Source: UBA5078 sp033721235 (lineage in GTDB: Bacteria; Pseudomonadota; Gammaproteobacteria; Pseudomonadales; Pseudohongiellaceae). Taken from it: a DNA stretch of 64,000 bases. Position 1 is the stretch's first letter. Each line of letters starts with the position of its first letter. The stretch spans positions 1 to 64,000 of the forward strand of contig JAWWAY010000014.1 in the NCBI GenBank assembly GCA_033721235.1, given 5' to 3'. Position numbers and translations under genes: made by a program. The notes beneath the pieces are model-generated. The model searched no databases, had not been told where the DNA came from, and saw nothing but the letters and a program-made list of their open reading frames with translations. Below, piece after piece: positions 23,957 through 33,810 of this stretch.

Positions 23957-26209
23957 GTGTTCGTCCTACCTAAGCGCAAAACATTGTTGCGCACTGCTAT
24001 TCTTAGCTACCTGCTCTCCTCTGTGTCCCTGAGCTATGCGCAGGAAGCGCCGAATGCTGGACTCAATTCGCCCACTTCGCTTATTAAGCAGTTCAGGGCA
24101 GTAAGGGTGGAGACTCCCCCTACGATTGACGGCAAGCTTGATGATGCGGTGTGGCAAGAAGCCGAGGTGGTGACAGACTTTCACCAGATTCGCCCCGGTG
24201 ACGGGACTGAGCCATCCGAGCCGACAGAACTCTATGTGGTCTATGACGATGACGCCATTTACATTGCGGCGCGAATGTATGATAGCGAACCCCATCTGAT
24301 ATCTGCGCCAACCATCCGCCACGGACAGGGGCTTCCCAATGATGACCGCCTAGTTGTCATCCTAGACCCTTTCAACTCACAAAGAACTGGTTATCGGTTT
24401 GAAACCAATTTAAATGGCGTGCGTCATGACGCCCTGTATCAAACTGTCAGCCGCTTTTCCCTTGACTGGAATACCATATGGGACGTACAGGCGAGCGTTG
24501 ACGGTAATAGCTGGGTGGCAGAGATGGAGATTCCATTCAAGTCCATCCCCTTTGACCCGGCATTAGAGACTTGGGGCTTCAATTTTGGCCGTGGAATTAG
24601 ACGACGGGGCGAAGAGATGGCCTGGGTATCCCAAAACCGTACTTATAACCCCGGCTTCTCTGGGCAGATTACAGGGCTTTCGGGTATGGATAGCGGAGTG
24701 GGACTCGACATCGTTCCATCCTTGTCACTCAACAGGCGCCGCGATTTCTCGCCAAGCGACAGTGATAGCAGCATCGAACCTTCACTAGACGCCTTCTATC
24801 GACTCACTCCTACGCTGAATGCTGCGCTGACCGTGAACACCGATTTTTCCGCCACGGAAGTAGATAATCGGCAAGTGAATCTTAGCCGCTTCAATCTGTT
24901 CTTCCCCGAGAAACGTGATTTCTTCCTAAAGGACTCCGACCTATTCCAGTTCGGTAATATTAGCGGAATGTCTCGCGGCAACACCGCCACCTCGGGTGGG
25001 TCAAGAGAGAATGCGAGACCCTACTTCTCTCGAAAACTGGGCCTAAGCGCTACAGGCGAGCCGGTGGATATTAAGTATGGTGGCCGTATCAGTGGACGTA
25101 TTGGTCGCTGGAACGTCGGCACTCTAGCGATACATCAAGACAGTTCCGGCGCTGTAGATGCCACGGACCTGCTTATCAGTCGAATCTCCGCCAATGTCCT
25201 AGAGGACTCTTCGGTTGGCTTTATCTATACCGATGGTGACCCGACGTCCAACCTCGACAACAGCGTGATGGGCACTGACTTTCAGTATGTGAATAATAAT
25301 TTTATGGGCGAGCGCATATTCGAAGCCGATGCCTGGTATCAAAAGTCTGATACCCCTGGTCTTGATGGCGATGATGCCTCCTTCGGTTTCGGAGTCAGGC
25401 TGCCTTCTAATACAGGCTTTAGGGCGCGGGCCGGCTATAAAGAGGTTCAACAAAACTTTAACCCTGCAATAGGCTATGTGAACCGTTCCAATATTCAAGA
25501 CTATACCGCTGACTTTGGTTACACCCACTACTTTCGCAGCGATAAGCTACAAAGCGTATTTGCCGGTGTTGATGCCCAGCGTGTTGATGTGATTGACGGC
25601 GGGCTCCAAAGCCAAACCGTTGCTTATCAACTTATGGATCTACGAACAACACAGAACGACAATCTCAGGCTTTCATATAAGACCAATAAAGAAGTCGTCC
25701 TGAGGCCTTTCACCCTCTATTCGGAGCCGGGAAAACAAGTTGCCATTCAAGCGGGAAGTTACAGCTTCAACGAGAAAGAAATACGCATCAGCACTGGCGG
25801 GCAACGTGAGTTCTCCGGTGATTTCAGCTACCTCACCGGCGATTTCTATAACGGCAGCCGCACCAATATGTCAGGCTCTTTCACTTGGAACCAATCACGA
25901 AACTTTGCCATGAGCATGAGCTACGACTGGAACGACATTTCCCTGCCGCAGGGAGACTTCATTACCCGTCTTAGCACCCTGTCTACTCAGGTGGCTTTCT
26001 CCTCTACTTTGTACTGGATAAACCTTATTCAATACGACAATTTGTCTGAAGATTTAGGTATTAACACTCGCCTACAGTGGATTCCCCGCGCTGGCCAAGA
26101 AGGCTTTATTGTGCTGAATTACAATATGCAGGATAAAGATAAGGACAATAATTTCGAAGCCGCCTATTCCGATTTGAGCATTAAATTCCGCTATACGATC
26201 CGCTTTTAA
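23957..26209 (+). CDS. DUF5916 outer-membrane protein with a CBM9-like N-terminal domain
   Basis: A 750-residue exported protein from GTG 23957 (TTGGAG about 9 nt upstream). A signal peptide ends near SYA/QE. Residues about 45-235 form a CBM9-like beta-sandwich (TPPTIDGKLDDAVWQEAE, LYVVYDDDAIYIAARMYDSE). The rest is the DUF5916 region of long amphipathic beta-strands, typical of an outer-membrane barrel, ending in the aromatic RYTIRF (Phe C-terminus, as required for BAM recognition). It contains FFPEKRDFFLKDSDLFQFG, a family signature. The ligand is unknown. A single gene directly after the RAYT element. Confidence 0.88.
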   Translation: MFVLPKRKTLLRTAILSYLLSSVSLSYAQEAPNAGLNSPTSLIKQFRAVRVETPPTIDGKLDDAVWQEAEVVTDFHQIRPGDGTEPSEPTELYVVYDDDAIYIAARMYDSEPHLISAPTIRHGQGLPNDDRLVVILDPFNSQRTGYRFETNLNGVRHDALYQTVSRFSLDWNTIWDVQASVDGNSWVAEMEIPFKSIPFDPALETWGFNFGRGIRRRGEEMAWVSQNRTYNPGFSGQITGLSGMDSGVGLDIVPSLSLNRRRDFSPSDSDSSIEPSLDAFYRLTPTLNAALTVNTDFSATEVDNRQVNLSRFNLFFPEKRDFFLKDSDLFQFGNISGMSRGNTATSGGSRENARPYFSRKLGLSATGEPVDIKYGGRISGRIGRWNVGTLAIHQDSSGAVDATDLLISRISANVLEDSSVGFIYTDGDPTSNLDNSVMGTDFQYVNNNFMGERIFEADAWYQKSDTPGLDGDDASFGFGVRLPSNTGFRARAGYKEVQQNFNPAIGYVNRSNIQDYTADFGYTHYFRSDKLQSVFAGVDAQRVDVIDGGLQSQTVAYQLMDLRTTQNDNLRLSYKTNKEVVLRPFTLYSEPGKQVAIQAGSYSFNEKEIRISTGGQREFSGDFSYLTGDFYNGSRTNMSGSFTWNQSRNFAMSMSYDWNDISLPQGDFITRLSTLSTQVAFSSTLYWINLIQYDNLSEDLGINTRLQWIPRAGQEGFIVLNYNMQDKDKDNNFEAAYSDLSIKFRYTIRF

Positions 26210-26243
26210 TCGCATACAAAACTTTAGCGCAATACTGGCTGCC

Positions 26244-26272
26244 CTATGTTCGACGCTAATAGTCGAACATAG
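26244..26272. repeat. Perfect 11-bp hairpin after the DUF5916 gene
   Basis: CTATGTTCGAC (26244-26254) and GTCGAACATAG (26262-26272) are perfect complements around a 7-nt loop, 35 nt beyond the stop codon. No U-run follows, so it may be a 3'-end stabiliser or weak terminator. The rest of the 363-nt gap (26210-26572) shows no gene, only the AAAGGA ribosome site before 26573. Confidence 0.55.
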
Positions 26273-26572
26273 ACTGGTAGCCATTGCTAACGCTCATCGA
26301 CGCGTTTACACATTCCGCAATTTTGCCCGAATAAGCTCCCTCTCCGTTTCTGTTACCACTAGTATTCCCTCTCATATTTGCACCCACTGCCGCAACGCTC
26401 GAAGCTCTCGAAATCTCAATTCAAGTACCCTAGGGTTCCAGTATGAACGATGCGTTCCGATTGCTCAGATTAGCGCGCTAATGTATAAGGTATAAGCACT
26501 CTATACACCTCGCTAGTAAAAGCAGCGGATACTGCCAACCGAAAGTGATAATACATCTAAAGGACTAACGCC

Positions 26573-29500
26573 ATGTTCCGTCACCTCTTTACTTCGAGAG
26601 CTTTCCCTCTCGCTCTGACTTTATGCTTCTTCTCCAACTCCGCATTAGCGGCAATTGTTGAGAGCACGATTGATGAGGGGGAAGGGGTTGGCGAATACCT
26701 TTCGTCGACAGACGGGGGCCGTATTCAAGCTTATTTCGACGCTTCTGAAACCAGCTTGAAGATGGCGACCTGTCTGGAAGACTGCAACGGTGAGAGTCCC
26801 GTCTGGCAAGTGGTTACTGTCGACAATGACGGCCTTGTTGGCCGGACCCCTTCAGTAAAAGTAGACAGCAACGGCCGCCCCGTTATCGCTTACTATGATT
26901 ACGACAACGCAAATTTAAAACTGGCCACGTGTTTAGACTTATGCGAAAGCGCGTCTCCAGTTTGGCAAATAGTCACTGCCGATGGGGAAGACAGTAGCGA
27001 CCTCTACACGGGCTGGAGGCCGTCGCTACAATTGGATTCCCAAGACAGACCTGTCATCTCTCACTACAGCAACTCTCTTGAAGCGCTTAAAATGGTGACA
27101 TGCCTAAGTGATTGCCAGAGTGCGAGTCCCACCTGGGAAGCGGTGGTTGTCGATGACACATCTGGCACCGGCTTGTACTCGGCACTTCAGCTCGACTCGC
27201 AAGATAGACCGATGATTGCCTACTACGAGCATACCCATGGCCAGCTTTGGTTTGCCTCTTGTAGCGAGAATTGCACGAGCTCATCGCCTGTTTGGGATAG
27301 AAGCGTCATCGAACCTAGCGACGCAAATTCTTATGTCGGCACCATGATAGACATGAAGCTGGACTCCACTGGAAAGCCAGTGATTTCCTATCATGACCAT
27401 AGCAATGGCCTATTGAGGCTTGCTAGCTGCACAAGCGACTGTACCGACAGCAGCATAGCTCAGTGGACTCTTACAACCGTGGATTACGCTAGAACTCAAA
27501 GCTATAGCTCTCTTCAGCTTAACGAACAAGACAGGCCGATATTAAGCTTTTTGAGGTACTACGCTTCCTCAACCGTATCGCTATCCTATTGCACGGACGC
27601 TTGCAAAAGTGAGTCCCCCAGCTGGAGTCGAGTCGATGTCATTGACACAAAAAGTAACAGCGGCTTTTTGTCTCATCTGTCTCTCGAGCTAGATGATAAT
27701 CAATCACCTTATATCACTTTCGCGTCCACCGAAGAAAATAGCATTAAACGAGTATCCGTACTCCCGCCACCAGAGATTGTTCGTATAAGCGAACCGCATT
27801 CAAGCAGCTTTGTGACAGGCGATACACTTTATTACGCTATTGAGTTTGATCAAGCGGTGTTACTTACCGGCGAGGTATTCTTAGAGCTAGTTCTGGACTC
27901 AGGCACCGTCCTTGCGACACCTTACTCAATAGGGCCAAAGAACTACTATTTTGAATACGTAGTGACAGAAACTGACCAACACGAAAGTGAGTCTCCCGTA
28001 AGCATCAACGGCTTAGTGCTAGGAAGCAATAGTAGCTTGCGCGATATGTCTGACAATTTCGATGCCGTATTAACCCCAGACATATCGCCTGAATTAACCT
28101 TTGGTGTAAATCTTAGCGCCTATGACATAGTCATCCGCACGGTGGATGGACGAGACTCTTTAGGTTCAGAGTCTGATTACACTATTGCCTCTGGTGAATC
28201 ATTTACGGTTAGTGTGGCGGCACAGTCTGACCTTGACGCCATAGTCGCTGGCGACTGCAGTCCCAGTCTAAGCTTAGGGGACGGTGGAACTAGCTATACG
28301 CTCACCACTGCACCGGTTTTGTCTCACTGCGAAATAGACTTAGCATTTGTCAGCGAGCAAACTATTCCATTCCAACTTGATGAAGAATATCTATACGGCG
28401 GCTCACTGCCCTTAGTTAACGCGGAGCCTGCTTATGAGCGAGGCTTAACTGGCAAAGGGGTCACAGTAGGCATTATCGATACTGGCCTCTACAGAGATTC
28501 AGTAGAGCTCAAGGCTGCGAATATTACGGGCTACAATTACTATGACGACACCGCTAATCTTACCGCCAACAGAAATCCACACGGCACCCAGGTAGCAGGA
28601 ATAATTGCTGGTCGCCGTAACGGCTACGGCATGCACGGGGTAGCCTATGAGGCAGACATTAATTTTGCCTCTGGCTTCGTTGGTAGCAACATTAACAGTT
28701 CTGCGCAAGTTACGTCTATAAACCATATGCGAGAACACGGTGTACGAATCGTCAACAATAGTTGGGGTTTCGGCACCCTCCAGCTGCCTGACATAGAAAA
28801 CTCCAATAGCGACACGCTGGAAGCTTTTTTGAACCCTGGTTGGCTTAGCATCGTTGCTGCATTCCGAGCAGCAATGGAAGATGACGTGATCATGGTCAAT
28901 AGCTTAGGCAACAATAGCTACGACCATGCCAGCATCCTCGCAGCGCTTCCTCACTTCTATCCTGAACTTCCCCCCGTCATGATCGGCGTAGCTAATCTTG
29001 ACGAAAATGGCGAAATCTATACAAGCAGCAATCGCTGCGGAATAGCCGCAAGCTGGTGTGTCTCTGCACCAGGTCATGGCCGCCCCAGTGCTAACTACTC
29101 GTCTTTAGCCCCCAACCCTTTAGAGATTGGCCCATTTGGGGGAACGTCTGCCGCGGCCCCCGTGGTTACGGGGCTAGGCGCTTTATTGCTGGAGCAATTC
29201 CCCTGGATGACCGGCAGTCAAATTGTCAGCACAATTCTGACCACTGCCGAAAACGGCACCGATGAAGTGCTCTCGCCAATCACAGGACGCGGCCTCATCA
29301 ATGTGGGAAGAGCAATCGATGGTCCCGCCGCTTTCGAATTTGAATTTGAAGCTAATACCCAAGGCATGAGCGCGGAGTTTGCTAATGATATTTCCGGCAT
29401 CGGGAGTTTAAGTAAATTGGGCAGCGGCACTTTGATTATGAGTGGAAATAACAGCTACACCGGAACCACGCGTGTTGAACTAGGCGAGCTAGTGATTAAC

Positions 29501-31096
29501 GGATCAGTCGCGAGCAATACCATTGTGGCTGGCGGTAAACTAAGTGGTAATGGACAGCTTGAAGATGTTAGCGCGCAAAGTGGAACAGTCGCACCAGGCG
29601 ATGGTATCGGCACCCTGAACGTCGCTGACCTACTGCTAACGAGCTTTAGCGAGTTGGAGTTTGAGCTTCAATCTCCAGAGTCTTCCGATGGCAGCAATAA
29701 TGATCTTATTAATGTTAGCGGCAACCTCGTTCTAAATGGCAGACTCACTATAGCCAATGCTAATAATCTCGCAGCGGGCACATATACCTTGATGAGCTAC
29801 GCAGGGAACCTCACTGACCGCAGCTTAGACCTGCCTGACATACCTGGCCTAAGCCTATCTATTGTAAAAGAGCCGGGCGAAGTCACTCTTCTAGCAGAGG
29901 CCACCCTATCTATCACCGATGCCACAATAAACTCTGGCAATTTAGACAGCCCAACTATCGCGACCGGTGCCTCCATTAGTGGTGGCACACTCAGTGGTGT
30001 AATCCGCAATAGTGGTCTCATTAACGGCGTCAGCCTCGCTGCTGGCGCGATGGTTTCGGGCGGGATGCTAAGCGGCGACATCATAGGGGATGCAAACGAC
30101 CCAGCGAACATCGACAATCTTAGCATTGCGAGTGGCACACATTTAGAGAACGTCATCATTGGTGCTAATGCGGTGCTGGACCCAGGCATTACTATTGGCA
30201 GTAATGTTCGATTTGAAAGTGATGAAAATATTCCAGCTGGCACCGATATCACAGCCGCACTCGCCACCGTCATATGGGAAGGCGGTGACCAACGTGAAGT
30301 GATCGATCTTAGTGGCGATATCGTCTCCACCTCCAGCTTATTGAGTGAGCTACAATCACTTCTACTTGGCTTGGGCGTAGATGCTTCGCAAGAAGCTAGC
30401 GGGGACTTTATTCTGGAGCTTGCTGGCATACGCGCTAATCTGATTCCCGTGCGCGTTGCCATGGCAGAGGCCTCGGAGGCCCCTGGACTCTACATCAATG
30501 ACGATGGCGATATTGAATTGATCACCGGCAATGGTCGTTCAGTCACCAGCCTAGTGAGCTTACAAGAATCTTCCGACTTTGGTCTCTCTTTAGGAAATCT
30601 TGCCTTGGCAATGTCCTACGATGAGCGAGCCAATGTTCTTATTACAACTACGCCAGAAGATGCCGGGGCATACTTCTTAGTGCGTCCCGACACTTTAGCG
30701 CTATCTAGCGATACTGCTGTTGGCATACATAGCCGCAACAGCTCTCTTCTACTCGGCACCGTGCAGTATTACCAAGTTTTGGCTAACGGTCATGAAGACA
30801 AGCTAGAGCAGGTACTGTTTACCCAGCCTGTCGATTGGCCTCTACTAAAAGCATCGCTGCTAGAACAGGGTCTGGGTAACCCCAGAATCGACCTACAGGG
30901 AATCGTCTCCTACCAAGATAATGAGACGACTGTCAGAGCGATTGCTGATTATCTCGTGCTAAGAGGCTTTGAAGATCAGGCAACGACCGGCCAAGTAAAC
31001 TTCTTGGATGCCGGCGATCTAAATGGCGACGGGGTCAATGACCAGTGGATGGTGTTCCCCAATGGAGACAGGCAAGCCCTGTATCAACTACCGTAG
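26573..31096 (+). CDS. Large secreted subtilisin-family protease with propeller-like and autotransporter-type repeats
   Basis: A 1507-residue exported mosaic. After the signal peptide (ends ALA/AI), residues about 25-395 hold seven beta-propeller-like repeats (P-ISYY-S----LK-ATC---C pattern), six of them with a C-x3-C pair. An Ig-like SwmB/Big-type domain follows (about 400-515). The S8 domain spans about 600-905 with Asp636 (GIIDTG), His670 (NPHGTQ) and Ser859 (GGTSAAAP). Then come autotransporter-associated PATR repeats (GSGTLIMSGNNSYTGTT), a Ser/Gly-rich repeat stretch, and an anchor-like C-terminus (DAGDLNGDGVNDQW). There is no C-terminal 12-strand translocator, so a different secretion or anchoring route is expected. 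Confidence 0.9.
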   Translation: MFRHLFTSRAFPLALTLCFFSNSALAAIVESTIDEGEGVGEYLSSTDGGRIQAYFDASETSLKMATCLEDCNGESPVWQVVTVDNDGLVGRTPSVKVDSNGRPVIAYYDYDNANLKLATCLDLCESASPVWQIVTADGEDSSDLYTGWRPSLQLDSQDRPVISHYSNSLEALKMVTCLSDCQSASPTWEAVVVDDTSGTGLYSALQLDSQDRPMIAYYEHTHGQLWFASCSENCTSSSPVWDRSVIEPSDANSYVGTMIDMKLDSTGKPVISYHDHSNGLLRLASCTSDCTDSSIAQWTLTTVDYARTQSYSSLQLNEQDRPILSFLRYYASSTVSLSYCTDACKSESPSWSRVDVIDTKSNSGFLSHLSLELDDNQSPYITFASTEENSIKRVSVLPPPEIVRISEPHSSSFVTGDTLYYAIEFDQAVLLTGEVFLELVLDSGTVLATPYSIGPKNYYFEYVVTETDQHESESPVSINGLVLGSNSSLRDMSDNFDAVLTPDISPELTFGVNLSAYDIVIRTVDGRDSLGSESDYTIASGESFTVSVAAQSDLDAIVAGDCSPSLSLGDGGTSYTLTTAPVLSHCEIDLAFVSEQTIPFQLDEEYLYGGSLPLVNAEPAYERGLTGKGVTVGIIDTGLYRDSVELKAANITGYNYYDDTANLTANRNPHGTQVAGIIAGRRNGYGMHGVAYEADINFASGFVGSNINSSAQVTSINHMREHGVRIVNNSWGFGTLQLPDIENSNSDTLEAFLNPGWLSIVAAFRAAMEDDVIMVNSLGNNSYDHASILAALPHFYPELPPVMIGVANLDENGEIYTSSNRCGIAASWCVSAPGHGRPSANYSSLAPNPLEIGPFGGTSAAAPVVTGLGALLLEQFPWMTGSQIVSTILTTAENGTDEVLSPITGRGLINVGRAIDGPAAFEFEFEANTQGMSAEFANDISGIGSLSKLGSGTLIMSGNNSYTGTTRVELGELVINGSVASNTIVAGGKLSGNGQLEDVSAQSGTVAPGDGIGTLNVADLLLTSFSELEFELQSPESSDGSNNDLINVSGNLVLNGRLTIANANNLAAGTYTLMSYAGNLTDRSLDLPDIPGLSLSIVKEPGEVTLLAEATLSITDATINSGNLDSPTIATGASISGGTLSGVIRNSGLINGVSLAAGAMVSGGMLSGDIIGDANDPANIDNLSIASGTHLENVIIGANAVLDPGITIGSNVRFESDENIPAGTDITAALATVIWEGGDQREVIDLSGDIVSTSSLLSELQSLLLGLGVDASQEASGDFILELAGIRANLIPVRVAMAEASEAPGLYINDDGDIELITGNGRSVTSLVSLQESSDFGLSLGNLALAMSYDERANVLITTTPEDAGAYFLVRPDTLALSSDTAVGIHSRNSSLLLGTVQYYQVLANGHEDKLEQVLFTQPVDWPLLKASLLEQGLGNPRIDLQGIVSYQDNETTVRAIADYLVLRGFEDQATTGQVNFLDAGDLNGDGVNDQWMVFPNGDRQALYQLP

Positions 31097-31133
31097 GAGT
31101 CCTATCTAAGTTCAATCGCGACTAGGCGATAAT

Positions 31134-31172
31134 AAAAAGCCCCTTCGTTTTTTCAAGCGAAGGGGCTTTTTT
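31134..31172. terminator. Bidirectional rho-independent terminator
   Basis: AAAAGCCCCTTCG (31135-31147) pairs perfectly with CGAAGGGGCTTTT (31158-31170). The stem is flanked by A-runs and T-runs, so it can end both the subtilase transcript (+) and the small gene transcript (-). Confidence 0.93.
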
Positions 31173-31189
31173 GTTTCAAGCTAACAATT

Positions 31190-31486
31190 TTACTTTTTCC
31201 GCTTAATAAACAGCTCCGGGTGAAGAGTGCCTTCGTAGTAGTTTTTCCCTTCGTCCAGCTTCTCATTGCACTGCTCAATTGCCGAATCGGAATCACTAAT
31301 AATTTCCCATCGCTGAACACGCCCTGCGCTGTCCTGTTTATCCAAGTTTCGTATCAGGGCTTTTGCACCATCGGGAAATTCAATACTCCACTCGTACATA
31401 TTGGCCTCGCTATCTGCGTGAAGTGGCTCCCCAAACACGGACACCAGCATCGCCACAGTGGTAGTAATCTCGGCTCGTTGACTCAT
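31190..31486 (-). CDS. Hypothetical 98-residue protein
   Basis: A small soluble protein with an AAAGG ribosome site before the ATG and a strong shared terminator behind it, so it is very likely expressed. The sequence begins MSQRAEITTTVAMLVSVFGE and has a central EWSIEFPDGAKALIRNL stretch and a basic C-terminus (FIKRKK). The GEP-DAD-E-W-I-F pattern suggests a small alpha/beta protein. No family, signal peptide or membrane segment is recognised. Confidence 0.65.
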   Translation of the reverse strand: MSQRAEITTTVAMLVSVFGEPLHADSEANMYEWSIEFPDGAKALIRNLDKQDSAGRVQRWEIISDSDSAIEQCNEKLDEGKNYYEGTLHPELFIKRKK

Positions 31487-31556
31487 AGTGCTTACCTTTT
31501 GTTTAAGTGATCTTAGGACTGAGGATTAGCAAACTTTCGCAGCGAGCCTCCTACAC

Positions 31557-32327
31557 TTACAGCCCGCGTTGTCGAATATAACGTTTAGAGCGCCACCACA
31601 TGCGGATCGCTTTTTCTGTTTCTTTTAACCAGCTGTCCTGCTCAGGGTAACGACAAGGGAGCCGCTGCGCTTTGGCGCCATGAAGCACTTCTTCCCACTC
31701 CGTGGAAGACTCGTAATCCCGCCTGATAAGATCGGTAGTTAAGGAGGGGTTGCGTTGTAGTTGCTCTTTTACTCTCGGCAGGTGTTGCTTCCATTTGTCT
31801 AGACTTGTCGAGTTTACCGGACGCAAACCTTCCATCGCTTTGAGTGCATTTTCGGGCGGCGCAGCCACCTTATGGTATTGCGAGAACGGATGCTTTTTCT
31901 GCAAAAAAGGAAACTTATTAGCGATCAGATCCTGACAAGCATCTGGCTGATCGACGAGATCTTCATAGCGAATCGTTAAGAAGCGTTCATGATTCTCAAA
32001 ACTCTGTGCGGCAAGATCACACTTCTTCCATATCTTATAATTACAAAAATAGATATCACGATTAGAGTGGTGCTTGCTCGTAAATACGGCGCGCGGATCA
32101 CGCACTACGTTAATCACAAACAGCTCGGGATCTTTTTCAAATATATGCTTGATATGCAAAATATCCGTTGGCTTTTTGCTGATATAGAGATCGATGCCCT
32201 GTGGAACGGGCTCAAAAATACTGATCTCATGATCGCAACATTCATCGTGAGCAAAACAAGCGCTCATCAATTCCATCATCAAGGTTGTGCCACTACGCGG
32301 ACACCCTACTATATGAATATGTTTCAC
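31557..32327 (-). CDS. Sulfotransferase family protein
   Basis: A 256-residue protein with the PAPS-binding 5'-phosphosulfate loop GCPRSGTTL at 8-16 and a second motif FVINVVRDPRAVFTS about residue 74-90 (the 3'-phosphate region RDPR--). It matches the P-loop sulfotransferase_3 group that sulfates carbohydrates or lipids. Lengths near 260 residues are common. The neighbourhood contains glycosyltransferases and a polysaccharide exporter, which favours a glycan acceptor, but this gene is in a separate minus-strand group. The acceptor is unproven. Confidence 0.85.
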   Translation of the reverse strand: MKHIHIVGCPRSGTTLMMELMSACFAHDECCDHEISIFEPVPQGIDLYISKKPTDILHIKHIFEKDPELFVINVVRDPRAVFTSKHHSNRDIYFCNYKIWKKCDLAAQSFENHERFLTIRYEDLVDQPDACQDLIANKFPFLQKKHPFSQYHKVAAPPENALKAMEGLRPVNSTSLDKWKQHLPRVKEQLQRNPSLTTDLIRRDYESSTEWEEVLHGAKAQRLPCRYPEQDSWLKETEKAIRMWWRSKRYIRQRGL

Positions 32328-32456
32328 TGTTATTAACTACTCTTGGGCTTAATGCGCGGACGCTTTTAACTAAAGTATTTCACTCAAAAACATCATTAAC
32401 AAAGTATTGAAAAGAAGCATTTTGACACATTTGCTTCGACAATTGTGGCGATACTT

Positions 32457-33695
32457 CTATTTACTAGCGCTCTGTTCGGGCAGGCTTATTCGCCAGTCTA
32501 TTTCTTGCCACTGAGGAAACACCCTCACCTCACTCTCACCCGATTCGAGCGCCCTAGCATACTCTTCAGAAAAAGATAGCCAGTCGTCTTGATAGAAGCG
32601 TTGGGTATCAAAATACAAAGGCGTTCGATAGATAAAGAAGGCAGCGCCGGCGGCTACCAGAGTGTAGCGCGCCAAGGGCCATGGAAGGTTGGCGAACAGA
32701 TTTACGCCATACAGAACAAGAAGCACAGTCGGTATAAAAGCGTAACGCCCTCCTCCCATCATGCCGAGCGATAGGAGTGTATACACTACCCCCACATAAA
32801 GAGCCAAAAGTAATACTGCTCTTGCTCTTTTTAAGACCACAAAGGCTGAACATGCAGCGACAGCCGTTAACACAGAAAATACCATGCTGATGGTGTTTGG
32901 GTTTTCGGAGAAGCCATAGAAGAACGTGCGCATCAAACCGAGTGGCAAATATTGGAAATAATCGATAGAAAGCCGAGGAAGCTCGTCATCAACAGAGAAA
33001 ATCTTGGCGAGCACTTGAATGCCTAGGCCCAGACTTAGAATTACGGCCTGCAGAAAATTACGCTGCACTGCTCGCTCGCACCATCCCTGCCTCTTTGCGT
33101 ACAAGAATTTGGCAATAAATAGGGGCGCCAATATCACCGTTGTGCCACTTGTTAAAGCGCCAACTGCCAGCACAAGGCTTACAAAGATAAATAGCCGGGG
33201 GCTCAACTGCTCCGTATCCGACAACAGTACATAGCAGGCGAACAAGCCTAGATAGAAGTGCACATTGATGGTGTTGAGCCAAATCTCGGGGCTACTGACA
33301 ATGATGGTGAAGGCAATAAGAGTCGCCCTTGCACCAAGACCGGACCAGTAGACAGAGCGCAGGAACAATGGCGCTAGAATACAGATCAAATACAGCGTGA
33401 GAGAGATGGCGGTAGTCACGAATGCCGCCCACTGCAGGCCCACCAGGGCAACGGAGAAAACGGCCGAGAAGTTAGCTACTAGGGAATAGTAGCCAAGTGC
33501 GGGCGAGAATAGTCCCGACAACCAACCGTTACTTAGAAACTGCTGAATATAAATTGTCCCCTCTTCGCCCCATATACGGGGCTCGAGAAGAAATTTGGGC
33601 TCTCTAGCGATGACCAGCAGCAACGCTGCGCCAGCAATCAAGAAGAGAGCCTTGGGCGAATAGTTTGCGTGGCGTTGCGTGGAATCATTCGACAT
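32457..33695 (-). CDS. Polytopic membrane protein, GT-C glycosyltransferase-like
   Basis: A 412-residue inner-membrane protein with about nine to ten hydrophobic segments, starting near residue 15 (ALFLIAGAALLLVIA). The first extracytoplasmic loop carries WGEEGTIYIQQFLSNGW; acidic residues at this place are typical of GT-C transferases that use polyprenyl-phosphate sugars. The C-terminal 55 residues are soluble. It shares the strand with the sulfotransferase 130 nt downstream; together they could act on a surface glycan. The assignment is by topology and loop motif; a plain membrane protein of unknown function is possible. Confidence 0.65.
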   Translation of the reverse strand: MSNDSTQRHANYSPKALFLIAGAALLLVIAREPKFLLEPRIWGEEGTIYIQQFLSNGWLSGLFSPALGYYSLVANFSAVFSVALVGLQWAAFVTTAISLTLYLICILAPLFLRSVYWSGLGARATLIAFTIIVSSPEIWLNTINVHFYLGLFACYVLLSDTEQLSPRLFIFVSLVLAVGALTSGTTVILAPLFIAKFLYAKRQGWCERAVQRNFLQAVILSLGLGIQVLAKIFSVDDELPRLSIDYFQYLPLGLMRTFFYGFSENPNTISMVFSVLTAVAACSAFVVLKRARAVLLLALYVGVVYTLLSLGMMGGGRYAFIPTVLLVLYGVNLFANLPWPLARYTLVAAGAAFFIYRTPLYFDTQRFYQDDWLSFSEEYARALESGESEVRVFPQWQEIDWRISLPEQSASK

Positions 33696-33810
33696 TATTA
33701 TCGAGCCTGTCTCTGCTTAAGTTGCTGTATGTTCCGCAACTTAACCGGAAACAGCGCTTCAGTCTAGAGACAGACCCAATGTGAGTCTCATAGCAATGCG
33801 ATAGCAGCCC

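Noticed and set aside
29797..30462. 221-codon antisense frame inside the subtilase gene
   Set aside because: It is Ser/Pro-rich shadow coding opposite a Ser/Gly/Thr-rich repeat region of the real gene; there is no promoter or ribosome signal.
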